Assembly: GCF_040712315.1 (NCBI RefSeq)
Contig: NC_134013.1
Coordinates: forward strand, 35,003,001 to 35,067,000
DNA from: Castanea sativa
Taxonomy: Eukaryota > Streptophyta > Magnoliopsida > Fagales > Fagaceae
Reading direction: 5' to 3'
DNA: 64,000 nt
The notes under the pieces are model-generated. The model saw only the letters and a list, made by a program, of their open reading frames with translations, was not told the DNA's origin and made no database searches. Positions 35,936 through 47,328 of this stretch are shown here, piece after piece. Both the position numbers and the translations under genes were made by a program. How positions within the stretch are numbered: position 1 is the stretch's first letter; every line of letters starts with the position of its first letter.

Positions 35936-36601
35936 TGATGATGCAAAGAAAATCAGTAGGCTGGATGCTTCGGACTTGGATGGATCACTTGCTCTTTCAA
36001 TGGCCTGAAAAAGAAAGGAAAGCGATTAAAGGTGACCGAGGCTGCTGGCCAAGAACCCTCTGATGGCGAAGTTAGTTTTCTCTCTATATTTTTGGAGTTC
36101 CAACTTTTTGGGAGCAGTCAAAACGTACCTTTGCTTTGTCTGAATAAGCATTTATATAGTGTTCTAATAGACTGTTATCGCAATTAAAACCTCCCCTGGA
36201 TTCAAGGAGGTGCAAGGATTTTAACATAACTTCCATAACCATTTAGGAGTTATGTATTTCTTTCACAACGGATACCTGGCAGTTACGCGTGAAATAAGGA
36301 ATTGTCACATTATACTCGGAGATTTTCCTAAGTATGATACCCTCGTCCTAGTATTCCCTTGTCGAGTGTACTTAGCACATGAATGGGGGCCATTCCGTCC
36401 AACGGACGAATTTCTTCAGGACGAGCTTGTCGATACTCTGGACGAATGCCTCATTCCCTGGTCACGCAGACCTCATCCAAGGCTCTTCCTCTTTGGACGA
36501 GGTAGTTATAGGTAAGGCTTTCAAGGGTGTTTGCAGTTCACGCTGGGTCACGGACGACCTCTATGGACGACTTCAAGATAGTCAAAATCAGTACCCTATC
36601 A
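35936..36601 (-). mobile_element. 3' LTR of Gypsy element A
   Basis: On the plus strand it begins TGATGATGCAAAGAAAATC and ends CCCTATCA, giving 666 bp. This matches the size and ends of the LTRs of element B (TGATGATG...CTCATCA), and the CCCTCTGATGGCGAAGTTAG block near 36054 has a counterpart in B. In the orientation of pol it is the downstream LTR. The upstream LTR of element A is absent. Confidence 0.75.
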
Positions 36602-36828
36602 GTTGGCCCCTCGTCCAAGGGTCGTCTAAAGCTTTTGGATTTCGGACACATGTCTCATTAGGTCACCCCACGTGTCTCGATCTAGATGGTGGGGTTCCAA
36701 TGGCTCCAGATTGTGCCACGTGTCATTATTATATGGGTTAACCGTTGTGTCGGTTTGAGTTTTCGAGGAAGTTGCCATGTGGTTCTTCCTGATTAAGCAC
36801 TTCGTTCCAGGTTTCATTTTTCAACGCC

Positions 36829-36836
36829 TATAAATA
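36829..36836 (+). promoter_or_regulatory. TATA box for the antisense ORF of Gypsy A
   Basis: TATAAATA stands 161 bp upstream of the ATG at 36997, followed by a pyrimidine-rich leader. It is on the opposite strand to pol and outside the LTR. Element B has the same arrangement. Confidence 0.55.
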
Positions 36837-36996
36837 ATGGATTTCCTCCCATACCCTCTCCATTTTTCAAATTTTCTTGTTTGACATTTCTCGTCCATCA
36901 CCTCGTCTAGAAGTATTCCAGCGTCCCTAGTTTTCCTTCGTCTAAAGCCAGGTATTTTCTCTACACTCATCTTTAGGCTTCCCTTAAATTTCCACA

Positions 36997-39207
36997 ATGT
37001 CAGAAGTTTTTTCTTCGTCTAGTAATAGTGTTGATAGAGAGATAGACGAATACCACAACTCAACTAGTTACAGTGGTTCTAGTAGTGATTGCAGTAGAAG
37101 TGGGAGTAATACCACAGACTAGTACGTTTCTGGGGTTCTTGGGGTTCCCCTAGAAGTCTTCCAAGAGGAATTCAGGACGAGAGTGGCATCTGGGTCTGGG
37201 GCTGGTCCCTCCTGTGCGCCCTCGTCCATTCAAAAGGACAAGGTTGAGACCATATACAGCTGTGCTGTAGGGGTTCTTGTTAGGACAGATGAGAGGAAAT
37301 TAGCGTCTCTTAGGAGCTGGTATCAAATTCTAGATGAGCTAAATCCTAGGTTGGCCGTCCGTGATGAGTGGTGTTACCAACCTCACTTTGGCATTGGAGT
37401 TTATGAAGCCTATCTTCTAGGAGGTCTTAGGTTGCCTCTCAATGCTTTTGCTAGGGAGTTGCTCACTAGATTAGGTTTAGGGCTGTGTCAGTTTAATCCC
37501 AATGCATGGAGACTAATCATTTCTATACAAATTTTGTGGAGAGAGGTTTTTGAAGGGGATTGTCCTCTTACCGTGGACGAATTCCTTTTCTACTACAAAC
37601 CCTCTGAAATTAGCCAATCCCGTGGCTTTTATCAGTTTACAGCCAGGAGAAGAGATTGTAGGATTATAAAATCGTTGGTTACATCGGATAGGAGTTGGAA
37701 GACAGAGTTTTTCTTCGTCTCAGGTTTTTGGGCCGGGCACCCTGTTGAGGTGAGCAGGGATCCATTTGCCCCATATACAGGAAGGTTAGGGAACCTTCGT
37801 CCTGAAGGTATGCTTATCACTATTGTAACATTACCCTTATCACATGTCTTTCTATACTAACTAAGCTCATCGTCCTTACTGCAGGTGTTAGAAGGCCGTC
37901 TTTGAACAAGTTTTATTTGGGACGTGTTCAAAAGGCTCGTCTTCATCTAGAGAGGGATTTCCATTCTTTGGTTACCCTTCAACGTCTTGCGACTTGGGGA
38001 CTTGGCCCAGAACCTTCTCCAAAAGCCCTAGCTCACGAACAATTCGTCGACGTAAGTTCTTGTCTTGGGATTTTGTTCGTCTTGCCATCAACTTAATCAT
38101 ATCGTCATAGGCACATATGTTGATTTATTCATCTATTTTCTGCAGGGATGGCAACCATGAAGGAGAACAAAGGTAAGGGAGTTGTGGACAAGCCCACTAG
38201 GCAAGACGTTGAAACTAGGGCTCGTCCTGCTGTTGGTGACAAAAGAAGCCTGTCAAAGGCTATTAATCTTGAAAACCTCCCCAGTCGTCTAAAGGAGAAG
38301 AGAGCGAAGCATAGGAGGTTGTCCAAGCCTGGGGTCGTCCCTTTTGCTGTCCCTATTCCTCCATCTCAATCGCCGTCCATCCAAATTCTTGACGTGGAGT
38401 TGTCTGAGCCTACCCACACTCTTCCGTCTAAAACTAGTGTCCCTACCTCGTCCCAGCCTTTTGTTGAAGTTGCGTTAAACCTTCTTGAGAGTGAGGATTT
38501 GGCTTAGGAGAGGTTTGAAAAGGCAATTTCTGGCGAGGACGTGGCTGCGTGTTATAACATGTCCTTGAGAGATTTTGAACACTCAAGTGTCTGTGGCCTT
38601 TTCAAGGTAATTAGCATAAACTTCTTTTCGTTTTTTTTTTTAATACCTTCCTCGTCATACGCTTATTTGCTTTGCTTGATACGAAAACTCGTAATTGCTT
38701 ATGCAGGCTATGTCAAAGTTCATAGCCGCGTCCAGATAGACTACTGAGCTGGATAAAACGAGGCTTTTATTGGAGAGGAGGATACAGGAAGTCAGGGACA
38801 ACTGCAAAGGCTGGGCTGAAACAGCGGCTAAGGCTAAGGACGAGGCCAAGGGTTTGCTGAACCTCGTCGAGGAGCTAAAAGCTAACATAGTGGAGAAAGA
38901 CACTCATCTTGACCACTTTCAAAGGAAGACTGACGAGTTAAGCAACTCTCTTGAGAAGGCTAAGGAAGATGCTGTGGAGGAATTTAAGGCCTCGAAGCAA
39001 TTAACCGACCTTCTGGACGCCAACTATGCTGCTGGATTTGAAGATTTTCGCATGGAGGCGAAGGAGAAGTTTCCAAAGGTTGATTTTAGCTCTATCGTCC
39101 TTCAATTAGGGGGTGCTGCTAGTTCTTTTCTTCAGACTAGCCCTGAAGATGTCAATATTGAAAACGATGCCTCGACCAAGCCTGCCCAGGACAACCCCAA
39201 TGCCTGA
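36997..39207 (+). pseudogene. Spliced antisense ORF (aORF) of Tat-type Gypsy A
   Basis: The ORF lies between the integrase and the 3' LTR, antisense to pol, as described for aORFs of the Tat lineage. Exon 1 is 36997-37807, with a Ser-rich start and then a domain resembling Pfam Transposase_28 (putative gypsy type transposon). Within this domain is GGLRLPLNAFARELLTRLGL. The other exons are 37885-38051, 38146-38606 (basic, KRAKHRR) and 38707-39207 (a coiled coil of about 100 residues, ending NPNA). The three introns have GT...AG borders (37808-37884, 38052-38145, 38607-38706). The frame joins cleanly at introns 1 and 3. At intron 2 it needs a one-base change. In-frame TAG codons at 37120, 38505 and 38737 make this copy non-functional. 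The function of such proteins is unknown. The exon structure is inferred from splice signals and from the homologous ORF in element B. Confidence 0.75.
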
Positions 39208-40191
39208 TGCCCTCGCTACCCGAAGATTTTATTTGTTCAAAGTGTTCCCTTTTTTTTTTTTTCTTTTTTTCTTTTTTTTAAAATTTATTAGAGCACAATT
39301 ACCTCGTCTAGAGTACTTTTGATGAGTTTATTAACAATTGCCTTTTAAGGCTTATTTCATAAGGGTTTTTGGACAGTGATTGTCTACCCTTTAATTTCTA
39401 ATGAATGTTTATTTTCATCTATTATTGTTGTTTCATGGACGAGTTTATATATTATTTTTATCATTTATGCTATTGTTCTAAGTGTTGAACGATCGCCCAA
39501 GTGATTTCCTCGTGGACGACCCACTTAGGACGATAATGATGATTGCGTTGCTTTTGTTTGTCCTTTAGGCGATTATTACTCGTCTTCCCGCAAGAAGTTT
39601 ATTATGTTTTACTCGTCCCAATACATTGAGGCGTCTTGACTAGCTTCTCGTCTTTGGAATGTCATGCCTTAGCGTCTGCCTTCTTTCTTAGACGAGTAGG
39701 CCTTGGCTTTTTCTTTTTGCTTTATCCTTATTTAGAGGAAAGCATTTTTGCCTTATCCTTATTTAAAGGAAAGCTTGGACGAGTATGCCTTAGCTTATTT
39801 CTCTTTGCTTTATCATTATTTAAAGGAAAGGTTGGACGAGTATTTCTGCGTCCAAAGATTTCTATTCGTCTTAGGCTTTTGCCCCTTCTATGGGCATTGT
39901 TATGGAAACTAGATTTATGCATCAAATACATAAGAAATCCAAACCATATTATTACATGAACATTGTTCACAAACGTGGCACATGCTTATAAGCTAGTACC
40001 TTATTAAAATACTTAAGAAGAGTACATAACCTCGTCTTTCATAAGTTGGTCTACAAGCGGTGCAAAAGTTTAAGAACTAGTGCACTTTTTATTCTTAACA
40101 CACCATAATAGTAGTAAGAACACAACAATAAGTATAAGTGAACATAGGTTATAGCTGTAACTTTGTTATTGACTTCCCTCGTCCCTGCTTG
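39208..40191. other. Spacer between aORF and pol in Gypsy A
   Basis: No coding sequence. A degenerate repeat around GGAAAG(C/G)TTGGACGAGTAT is found at 39715-39845, and TCGTC/GACGA words are frequent. It corresponds in position to the hairpin minisatellite of element B. Confidence 0.6.
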
Positions 40192-42697
40192 TTACTGATA
40201 GTACCTCCTTAGGTGTTCCACATTCTAGGGATGCTCTAATTTCCGTCCGTCTAGAGCTTCCAGGTAGTAAGACCCCTGCCTCTTGCAGTTGATTACCCTG
40301 TATGGTCCTTCCCAATTAGGTCCCAATTTTTCATGAGCTGGGTTCCTGGTTGCCAAGGAGACTCTTTTAAGAACAAGGTCCCCAACACTGAACCGTCTGG
40401 GTTTTACCATGGCATTATGCTGCTTGGCCATAAGGTTCTTGTATCTTGCTGTCCTTTGCTCCGCGTCCATTCTTATCTCGTCGATAAGATCGAGGTCAAG
40501 ACGGAGTTGCTCTACGTTCTCTCTTTCCTGATACTTCATCACTCGGTGATTAGCCATATGGACTTCTGCCGGTATAACGGCTTCACTTCCGTAGTTTAAC
40601 TTAAAGGGGGTTTTTCCTGTTGGGGTTCATACAGTAGTCCTGTAGGCCCAAAGAACACCTGGTAGCTCGTCTGGCCAAATCTTTTTTGCCTCCTCGAGCC
40701 GAGTCTTGATAATTTTTAGCAAGGACCGGTTCGCTACTTCTGCCTGTCCATTTGCCTGTGGATGGGAGGGCGAGGAATAGTGATTCTTGATCCCAAAATG
40801 ATTGCAAAAGTCCCTGAAGGGTGCGTTGTCGAATTGACGTCCGTTATCCAATACTAATACCCTGGGTACTCCGAACCTACATAGAATATTCTTCCATACA
40901 AAATTTTTCACGTTTTGCTGAGTGATTGCTGCGAGAGGTTCGGCTTCTACCCACTTGGTAAAGTAATCGATTCCTACCACCAGAAACTTCATTTGCCTGG
41001 TTCCCATGGAGAAAGGACCTAGAATATCCAGTCCCTATTGTGCAAAGGGTCATGGGGCCATCATTGGGGTCTGGTACTCTGACGGCTGTCTAGGTACGTT
41101 GCTATAGCGCTGACACTGGTCGCATACCTTGACATAGACTTTAGAATCTATCTGCATTGTAGGCCAGTAGTAGCCGGCACGAACGATCTTATGGACTAAC
41201 GACCTTGCTCCTGAATGATTTCCACATGCTCCTTCATCAACTTCCCTCAGAACATAGTTTAACTCGTCAGGAGCCAAGCACCTTAAGTAAGGTTGGGAAA
41301 AATCTCGCTTGTACAATACTTCATTTATGAGGACGTACTTAACTGCCCTGACCCTTAACTTTCTTGCTTCATCTTTGTCTTCTGGGAGCCTTCCATCTTT
41401 GAGATAAATCACTATTGGACTCATCAAATTTTCTCCTCCTCCTATCTGCTGTATGTCAAGGATGTCTATGCTTGGCATATATTGGACGTTGTCGCACTCG
41501 TCTGTAACTCCTGCCGAAGCTGCTTTTGCCAAGGCGTCTGCTTCCGTATTTTCCTCCCTGGGTAGTTGAAAAAAACTTACAGCTGAAAATTTTTGTGCAA
41601 GTCGTTTCACTTTGCTGAGGTATTTCTTCATTCGATCTTCCTTAGTATCACACATTCCATTTACTTGGTTAATGACTAGCTGAGAATCTCATCTGATTGT
41701 TACCGACTCTGCCCCTAAGGACTTAGCCAATTCCAATCCTTTGAGTAGAGCTTCATACTCAACCTCGTTGTTGGTAGTTTGATACTGCAGACAGGCTGCA
41801 TACTCTAGCTTGTCACCCTCAAGGGACTTCAGTATAGCTCCAATTCCCCCTGCATACAGTGTGGACGATCCGTCGACATTAATCACCCATTTTTCAACAC
41901 CTTCGTCCTTGTCCAGCTCATCCAGGCTGGGGGTGAACTCTGCGATGAAATCTACTAATGCCTGTGCTTTTATTGCACTTCTTGGAATGTATCTGATATC
42001 GAACTTGCTAAGTTCAACAGCCCATTGTATTAGCCGCCCAGCAACTTTCAACTTGTTCAATGCCTTCTTTATGGGGTGGTCTGTCGGGACGTTGATGATG
42101 TGAGCTTGGAAATAATGCCTCAGCTTCCTAGAAGCCGTGATCAATGCAAAGGCTAGCTTCTCCATCATCGGGTATCGTCCTTCTGCTCCTCTCATTGCAT
42201 GGCTTGTATAATAAACCGGTTTCTGGACTCTCCCCTCTTCTCTGACCAATGCTGAGCTTACTGCGTGTAGGGACACTGCCAAATACAAATACAACTCTTC
42301 CCTAGGAACAGACGGACTCAACAGCGGCGTTGTCATTAGATATGTCTTCAAGTCTTGGAAGGCCCTTTGACACTCGTTCATCCACTCAAATGCCTTCCTG
42401 AGGACTTTAAAAAATGGCAAACATTTGTCAGTGGCTTTTGATACAAACCTGTTGAGGGTGGCGACTCGTCCGGTAAGAGACTAGACTTCCTTAATACTTT
42501 TCGGTGGCTCCATGTTCAGTATCGCCTGGATTTTGTCCCGATTTGCTTCAATTCCTCTGTGCGAAACCATGAATCCTAAAAATTTCCCCGACGAAACTCC
42601 GAAAGCACACTTGCTTGGATTTAATTTCATGTTATACTGCCGCAGTGTGTCAAAGGTCTCCTGAAGGTCGTCCAGATGATTGTCCTCATCCTTGCTT
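40192..42697 (-). pseudogene. Gypsy A pol remnant: RT C-terminal part, RNase H, integrase
   Basis: One minus-strand frame runs from about 42420 to the TAA at 40192-40194, with stops at about 41689, 41050, 41035, 40627 and 40227. Upstream, 42421-42697 still shows the RT connection (KLNPSKCAFG). In order there are the RT thumb/connection, a first RNase H (42360-42000, with EKLAFALITA), a second RNase H (41830-41560, starting INVDGSS; an extra RNase H marks Tat elements), the integrase HHCC zinc finger (41240-41090, with CDQCQRY), the DDE core (D in VVGIDYF, D in LVLDNG, E in ANGQAEV) and a C-terminal chromo-less end. The RT catalytic YVDD, protease, gag and 5' LTR are missing because the element ends at the palindrome. 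Each stop can be explained by one C-to-T or G-to-A change, except perhaps the first. Confidence 0.9.
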
Positions 42698-44693
42698 CGA
42701 GGGATGAAACTACCACCATGGGTATCTGCCTCATTCTCCCTTATGGGGTGGGTTTTACCTGCCCCATAAGGTAAATGAAGTGGAGATGGGGGTTAGAAAA
42801 TTATTGTTTCGCACTTTCAAATATACACTCCCTAATACTTACACACAATGCCATATTTTCATTCCAGATCTCCATATTACGATTGGATAAGAAATAATCA
42901 ATGCCTCTAAGTTTTATACTCATAGACATTAGTCCAATGGATATTAACTCAACTAGTAAAATTTGTTATTCTCGAATAAGAGATCTAGGATTCGATCAAC
43001 ATCTACTCCAAAAACTAATTGGTGTTTTAGCCTAATGATGAAGAGTAATCATTAGGCTAATGATTATTGAGATACTTTCATATCTTTTTTTTTTTTATAA
43101 AAGACATTAGTCTATAACAGAACATTTAAGATAAGGGATTCAAGTTCCGCTTACACTAAAAACCAATTGGTGTTTTAGCCTAATGATAAAGTGCAATCAT
43201 CATGGAGTAGACGTCTTAGTTTTAAGAGATGGTCATATCTATTTTTTTATATATATATAAAAAAAAAAGACATTAGTCAATAACGGAAAACTTAAGAGGA
43301 TCGATCATTGTAATTTTTTTTATAAAATCAATTACACCAAAATTTAAAATAATATCAAAAACTAAAAAAAAAAATTAGAACAAACAAATCCATCTTGCAT
43401 TTATTTTATAAGACAGAAAAATAAAAAGAGTAGCATCAATTTATTAAAAACAAATTAAGGGAGATTTATACCCTCTAATCCTTTCACCTCTATAAATAGC
43501 CACCCCTCCATCAAATTAAGGGATTTCTTTTTTCAAAATTGAAGACATTCTCTTTAAATTTGAAAATTTTTTTACAATAAAAAGACATTAGGTTGCTTTA
43601 TTATTCTCCCCAATGCCTTTTAATTTTTTTTTATTTCATAGATTTTTAACTAGAACAGAAGAAATGTAATTTTTATTTTTTATTTTTTTATATTATTCAT
43701 TGATGTAATTCTTTCAATTGTTCAATAATAACGTATATTCAAGAAGATTTTTTTTTTCATAATAATGAATAAGTGGAGACTCATACAACCTAATGTCTTT
43801 TTAATGTAAAAAATTTTAAAATTTAAAGAGAATGTCTTCAATTTTGAAAAAAGAAATCCCTTAATTTGATGGAGGGGTGGCTATTTATAGAGGTGAATGG
43901 ATTAGAGGGTATAAATCTCCCTTAATTTGTTTTTAATAAATTGATGCTACTCTTTTTATTTTTCTGTCTTATAAAATAAATGCAAGATGGATTTGTTTGC
44001 TTTGATTTTTTTTTATTTTTAGTTTTTGATATTATTTTAAATTTTGGTGTAATTGATTTTATAAAAAAAATTACAATGACCGATCCTCTTAAGTTTTCCG
44101 TTATTGACTAATGTCTTTTTATATATATATAAAAAAATAGATATGACCGTCTCTTAAACCTAAGACATCTACTCCATGATGATTGCACTTTATCATTAGG
44201 CTAAAACACCAATTGGTTTTTAGTGTAGGCAGAACTTGAATCCCTCATCTTAAATGTTCTGTTATAGACTAATGTCTTTTATAAAAAAAAAAAAAAATAA
44301 AAAAAAGATATGAAAGTATCTCAATAATCATTAGCTTAATGATTACTCTTCATCATTAGGCTAAAACACCAATTAGTTTTTGGTGTAGATGTTGATCGAA
44401 TCCTAAATCTCTTATTCAAGAATAACAAATTTTACCAGTTGAGTTAATATCCATTGGACTTATGTCTATGAGTATAAAACTTAGAGGCATTGATTATTTC
44501 TTATCCAATCGTAATATGGAGATCTGGTATGAAAATATGGCATTGTGTGTAAGTATTAGGGAGTGTATATTTGAAAGTGCGAAACGATAATTTTCTAACC
44601 CCCATCTCCGCTTCATTTACCTTATGGGGCAGGTAAAACCCACCCTATAAGGGAGAATGAGGCAGATACCCATGGAGGTAGTTTCATCCCTCG
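42698..44693. repeat. 2-kb near-perfect palindrome (arms about 0.9 kb, spacer about 190 bp)
   Basis: The sequence from CGAGGGATGAAACTACC at 42698 runs to about 43595 and is repeated in reverse complement from about 43787 to 44693. Differences are few, for example ACCACCATGG versus ACCTCCATGG and a small number of indels in A/T-runs. Each arm contains two SINE-like segments (left arm 42950-43080 and 43119-43250, mirrored at about 44340-44450 and 44110-44250). There is no coding sequence. The two outer flanks differ (truncated Gypsy A on the left, hAT on the right) and show no target duplication, so a simple foldback transposon insertion is not demonstrated. Confidence 0.93.
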
Positions 44694-44706
44694 CACCACA
44701 CTCGAT

Positions 44707-45464
44707 TAGGGGTATCAATGTTAACACGACACATGTTTTTATGAGTTCAGGTTATAATCAAGTCAACCTAAAAGTAACATGATAAAAAATGTGTCACAAG
44801 TGGGTTAACCCATTTAACTCGCAATTGACATGTTTAACACTATAATTTATTCATGTCAATACAAAATGACTTGTTTAACCTGTATAACAAATAAATATTC
44901 ATTTTATATTAGATTTTTCAAATACCTTTATATAATATATACAACCTATATTTTTAACTTAAAAAGAAAAGCTAATAATTACAAAAACTTATAAGGGATA
45001 TAATTGTTACCTTAAATCTCTAAACCCTTCACCATGAACTTTTGGACTATATGTTTTAAGTATTTGATGTTATTATTAACTTTCAAATGATATGTTTAAT
45101 TGGTATTTTGATTTTACAAGTTTATATTAAAATTTTTGTTTATTATATTTAAAACGATATTAATCAAGTCAAACATGTTGAGATGAATTACTTTTTTGAA
45201 GCAGGTTAAATTAATGGAGTGTATAACCTAACCTATTTAATTTTAAGCGGGTTGAAATGGATTGTGTCACACTGCCCGTTTATTAAGTGTGTCAAGTGGA
45301 GCATGTCATGTCAACCAACTTCATTAACAAGTAGTGTTAGGATTGAAGAGTCATGACATGATTATTAAATGATTCGTGCTCGACTTAAGCTATTTACCTG
45401 AATATCCTTACCTCAACATAACATATATATGCACAGGACATGCTAACACGAATTGATACCCCTA
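44707..45464 (-). mobile_element. Non-autonomous hAT element, complete copy (8-bp TSD)
   Basis: The ends read TAGGGGTATCAAT and, inward from the right, TAGGGGTATCAAT. The flanks are CACTCGAT (44699-44706) and CACTCAAT (45465-45472), an 8-bp duplication with one change. The element is 758 bp and has no coding capacity. It is the inverted counterpart of the interrupted copy at 35299-35935. Confidence 0.88.
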
Positions 45465-45633
45465 CACTCAATGTTAATCACTCCTAAGTTTCCCTATTTA
45501 TGTTATGAAAATGAACGTGGCACCATATAATGAATCGTGTACCTAACCTCTCTAACGTGCCCATCAAAGACAATGACACCTCCACATGAGCAGACACATG
45601 GTAAGCTCAGGAGTGTTCCTTTGAGACCTATAG
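44828..45633 (-). repeat. Inverted duplicate of 35133-35935
   Basis: The match covers most of the hAT element and continues about 165 bp beyond it, through TTAGGAGTGATTAACATT, the GGTTAGGTACACGATTC block and GGTCTCAAAGGAACACTC, as found upstream of the left hAT copy. So a genomic segment, not just the transposon, is duplicated in inverted orientation about 8.9 kb away. Confidence 0.88.
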
Positions 45634-46082
45634 ATAGCTTTTGTCATAACTAAATAAAAAGTTACAACTATCATACATGGTAAATTGTGAGTGATGGGGA
45701 AAAAATGGTAAGTCCATTTACAAGTAACAAGTAACACAGTCCGCTACATAGGATAATTGTGGCTTTTTATGTAGTACTAAAACTGCTCTATTAAAAAATA
45801 GAGGAATATTTTTACTTCCTTTTTTAATGACTGAATTGATAATATCATCTTTAATAGCCTTGTAGCTCAACTAAGATTTCTTTGCATTTTAAACAGATAT
45901 GTTTAGGTTCAAATTCTTCTCCTCCAACTATTGGTATAAAATAAAAATAAAAATAAAAAGAATTGATATGAGCATCAAATGAAGTAAAAGTAAGCACAAT
46001 CATATAGGTTGTGCAATAGGTTTGTGTGCTATTGTACTATCACCAGGGCAAGATAACTAGAAGTTTATATTTTCTACATTAC
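45634..46082. other. AT-rich spacer without recognisable features
   Basis: I see no gene, element end or promoter that can be tied to the heat-shock protein fragment that follows. Confidence 0.6.
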
Positions 46083-46375
46083 ATGGCATGTGCAATGACA
46101 AGAGTGAGAAAAGAGGAGGTGAAGGTGCAAGGCAGCAAGTGGAAGATCGCAATATACTGCAGATTAGCGGGGTGCAGATCAAGGAGCAGGAGGACAAAAA
46201 TGACAAGTGGCATCATGTTGAGTGTGGCAACTTTGTTAGGCAATTCCAACTCCCAGAGAATGCTAACCTGGACGAGATCAAATGCACACTTGAGCATGGA
46301 GTCTTAACTGTGACTGTGCCCAAGAAGGAGACTGAGCAGGCTCCTAAGAATGTCAGATACATTGATGTGGTGTAG
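46083..46375 (+). pseudogene. Class I small heat-shock protein (HSP20) pseudogene fragment
   Basis: The alpha-crystallin domain is recognisable from RKEEVKVQ through VEDRNILQISG and VRQFQLPENA to GVLTVTVPKKE, ending near VRYIDVV with TAG 46373. Class I sHSPs are cytosolic ATP-independent chaperones that form 12-mers. Here the N-terminal arm and the start of the domain are missing. An 8-bp insertion (GGCAGCAA, 46131-46138) after KVQ shifts the frame. Removing it in thought restores the family spacing, so the break is clear. No heat-shock element or TATA box was identified upstream. It lies between the inverted duplicate and the left LTR of Gypsy B. Confidence 0.85.
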
Positions 46376-46447
46376 TGAACTATGAATGTTAACCTATGTA
46401 TCTCAATCTTATGGCATATCACCAAATACCACATCTAATACTACTAT

Positions 46448-47111
46448 TGATGATGCTGAAAATTGTCAGTGAGCCACACGGTCCTTATGTGCTCCAAGTA
46501 GGACCTACACAACACAAAAGGAATAAGAAGAACCTATAAAGAATACTGGTGTAATACCGGTCAAAAACCCTCTGACGGTCAAGTTAGAAAAATCTCTTAT
46601 TTTACAACTCTAGAGAGCTAAAGCTAGGGTAAATTATGTGACTCTTGGTTTGTGAGGGTTTTGGGGTTTTTATAGTAGTGTAAGGCTGACCTCTGTACCT
46701 TGGTTAAGAAGTTCTTTTCTTGTAAGAGAAAACCTCTTTAATTCACGTATCTCTCGGAATCCATTCCTTATAGGAGTCTTCTTGATTAGGGGTAAGCGTG
46801 GAACGCAAGATGTTTTCTTATACACGCATGCATGGAGATCAAGTAAGGTCACGTTAGATTCGTCAAAGGTTTACATGTCCCTTTTAGCTTATCCTCGTCA
46901 GCTTCTTGTGCCCAGGATGCAGTCGTCAGCTTCTTGTGCCCAGGATGCAGTCGTCAACTTCTTGTACCATCATCCAAGATGCAGTCGTCAGCTTCAGGGT
47001 GGAGCCATAAACTTCACACCAATGTCATCTCTCATGAGTGATGCTAACAGCTTTTTTATGACCGTCACCTTGTCACGGATGAGCATCAATACTATAGAAT
47101 TATCCTCATCA
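46448..47111 (-). mobile_element. 3' LTR of Gypsy B
   Basis: On the plus strand it runs from TGATGATGCTGAAAATTG to TTATCCTCATCA. It contains a tandem repeat of about 33 bp (46893-46996, unit with GATGCAGTCGTCAGCTTC), present with one more unit than in the other LTR. Confidence 0.88.
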
Positions 47112-47328
47112 GTTGCCCTTTACTCCATAGCCTCATCAGCTGTAGCTAACGGGTTATGGAGTTAGCTTTGCAGTCTTTATTATTAATTATTATTTGTTTG
47201 AAGGAAAGAAAGGTCATTTATGGGTGATTCCTCGAGCAGCCTTTATTAAATGATTAGGTACGTGGCGCAAGCTAATTGGCCCCGCTTCTGGATGAGCGTG
47301 TCGCTTCGTCTTCCGTGCATTTTCTACC

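Noticed and set aside
36252..36741. Plus-strand ORFs in the LTR of Gypsy A
   Set aside because: They overlap in two frames, match nothing recognisable and lie across the LTR end and the aORF promoter region.
42698..44693. Ordinary foldback transposon insertion
   Set aside because: Possible, but no target duplication exists and the two flanks come from different sequences, so it is kept as an unexplained palindrome.
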